From Azorhizobium caulinodans ORS 571 (GTDB taxonomy: Bacteria > Pseudomonadota > Alphaproteobacteria > Rhizobiales > Xanthobacteraceae), in the NCBI RefSeq assembly GCF_000010525.1, contig NC_009937.1, positions 1,307,501-1,371,500 of the forward strand: a stretch of DNA of 64,000 nucleotides, given 5' to 3'. Below, piece after piece: positions 63,558 to 64,000 of this stretch. The position numbers and the translations under genes are program-made. The stretch's first letter is position 1. The number at the start of each line of letters is the position of its first letter. The notes beneath the pieces were generated by a model, which did no database searches, had not been told where the DNA came from, and saw only the letters and a program-made list of their open reading frames with translations.

Positions 63558-64000
63558 TCAAGGCGCGTGCCACCAGGTCTCCGGCAGGGTCCCGTAGAGT
63601 GAAACGGCGGTTGGCCGCTCGATGCGCGTCCAGCGCGCCAGCCATTGGCCGGGCGCGTAGAACAGAGGCACGCCGTAGGCGCCGGAGATGAGCGCGCGGT
63701 CAAGGGCGCGGGCGGCATCCGTCACCTCGCCCGTCGTGCGGGCGGCGGTGAGTGCGGCGATGGCGGCGTCCACGGCGGTCGACTTCGCACCCATATAATT
63801 GCGCGTGCCGGGCATGTCGGCGGCGGCCGAGCCGAAATAGAAGGCCTGCTCGTTGCCGGGCGAGAGTGACTGCGTCCAGGTGAAGGGCACCATGTCGAAG
63901 TCATAGGCGTTGCGCCGGGCATCGAACTGCACCGCATCCACCATCCGCACATTGGCGGTGATGCCGGCGCGGGCCATCTGGCTCGCGAAGCCCAGGGCGA
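63558..64000 (-). CDS. Family 5 extracellular solute-binding protein, C-terminal part
   Basis: The last ~147 codons of a peptide-type ABC transporter binding protein (SBP_bac_5, YejA-like). Typical features are FYFGSAAADMPGTRNYMGAKS, VDAAIAALTAARTTGEVTDAARALDRALI and the C-terminal SLYGTLPETWWHAP. The 5' end and signal peptide lie past the right edge. It is convergent with the EAL gene (15-bp gap). Confidence 0.85.
   Translation of the reverse strand, partial: ALGFASQMARAGITANVRMVDAVQFDARRNAYDFDMVPFTWTQSLSPGNEQAFYFGSAAADMPGTRNYMGAKSTAVDAAIAALTAARTTGEVTDAARALDRALISGAYGVPLFYAPGQWLARWTRIERPTAVSLYGTLPETWWHAP

Noticed and set aside
1-64000. Insertion sequences, integrases, attachment sites, CRISPR arrays, rRNA or tRNA genes
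   Set aside because: No transposase or integrase motifs, no regularly spaced direct repeats and no recognisable tRNA T-arm or rRNA segment were seen; a tRNA scan would be decisive.

Overview
The window is high-GC chromosomal DNA from an alphaproteobacterium of the Rhizobiales (Hyphomicrobiales). Markers are CtrA with GANTC-rich upstream DNA, a ChoXWV choline transporter, an NDUFA12-type complex I accessory subunit, a DUF2155 protein, a Porin_2-type porin and a sdhE-mfd pair. A Xanthobacteraceae relative (Azorhizobium/Xanthobacter type) fits, but the sequence alone does not prove the genus. I recognise no tRNA, rRNA, transposase, phage gene or CRISPR array.

Region 1 (1-23.7 kb) is a nearly complete choline-to-glycine catabolic island. 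ChoXWV imports choline. BetA and a fused BetI-BetB protein oxidise it to glycine betaine. GbcAB demethylates betaine to dimethylglycine, DgcAB with a dedicated electron-transfer flavoprotein (EtfA, EtfB) takes that to sarcosine, and SoxBDA (running off the left edge) gives glycine. GbdR, the usual activator, is encoded inside the gbc-dgc operon. The centre of the island holds an unrelated-looking LysR / tautomerase / hydrolase / CitMHS-transporter group of unknown substrate. A family III CoA-transferase with an inverted domain order closes the island.

Region 2 (24-34.7 kb) is mixed housekeeping: a secreted protein with a caspase-like His/Cys pattern, an FkbM methyltransferase, an AsnC/Lrp regulator divergent from an EamA exporter, threonine dehydratase, an L,D-transpeptidase lipoprotein, CorA, an SDR, PdxH, a small lipoprotein and a DnaJ/CbpA-like chaperone.

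Region 3 (34.8-50.3 kb) holds ctrA and fliJ, an ECF-type sigma/anti-sigma pair, two membrane diguanylate cyclases, an orphan CysA-like ATPase, agmatinase, a ChaA-type antiporter, NDUFA12, DUF2155 overlapping aat tail to tail, and an SbcCD-like (YhaN/YhaO-like) ATPase-nuclease pair.

Region 4 (50.8-64 kb) holds a major porin, a three-gene envelope-type operon (four-repeat OmpA-like protein, a 33-residue membrane peptide, a helix-hairpin-helix protein), folP-folK, surE, sdhE, mfd, an EAL phosphodiesterase and the 3' end of a family 5 solute-binding protein gene.

The most unusual items are the BetI-BetB regulator-enzyme fusion with two matching 18-bp palindromes in the bet/cho intergenic region, the four-repeat envelope protein operon, the permuted-looking CoA-transferase and the secreted caspase-like protein.
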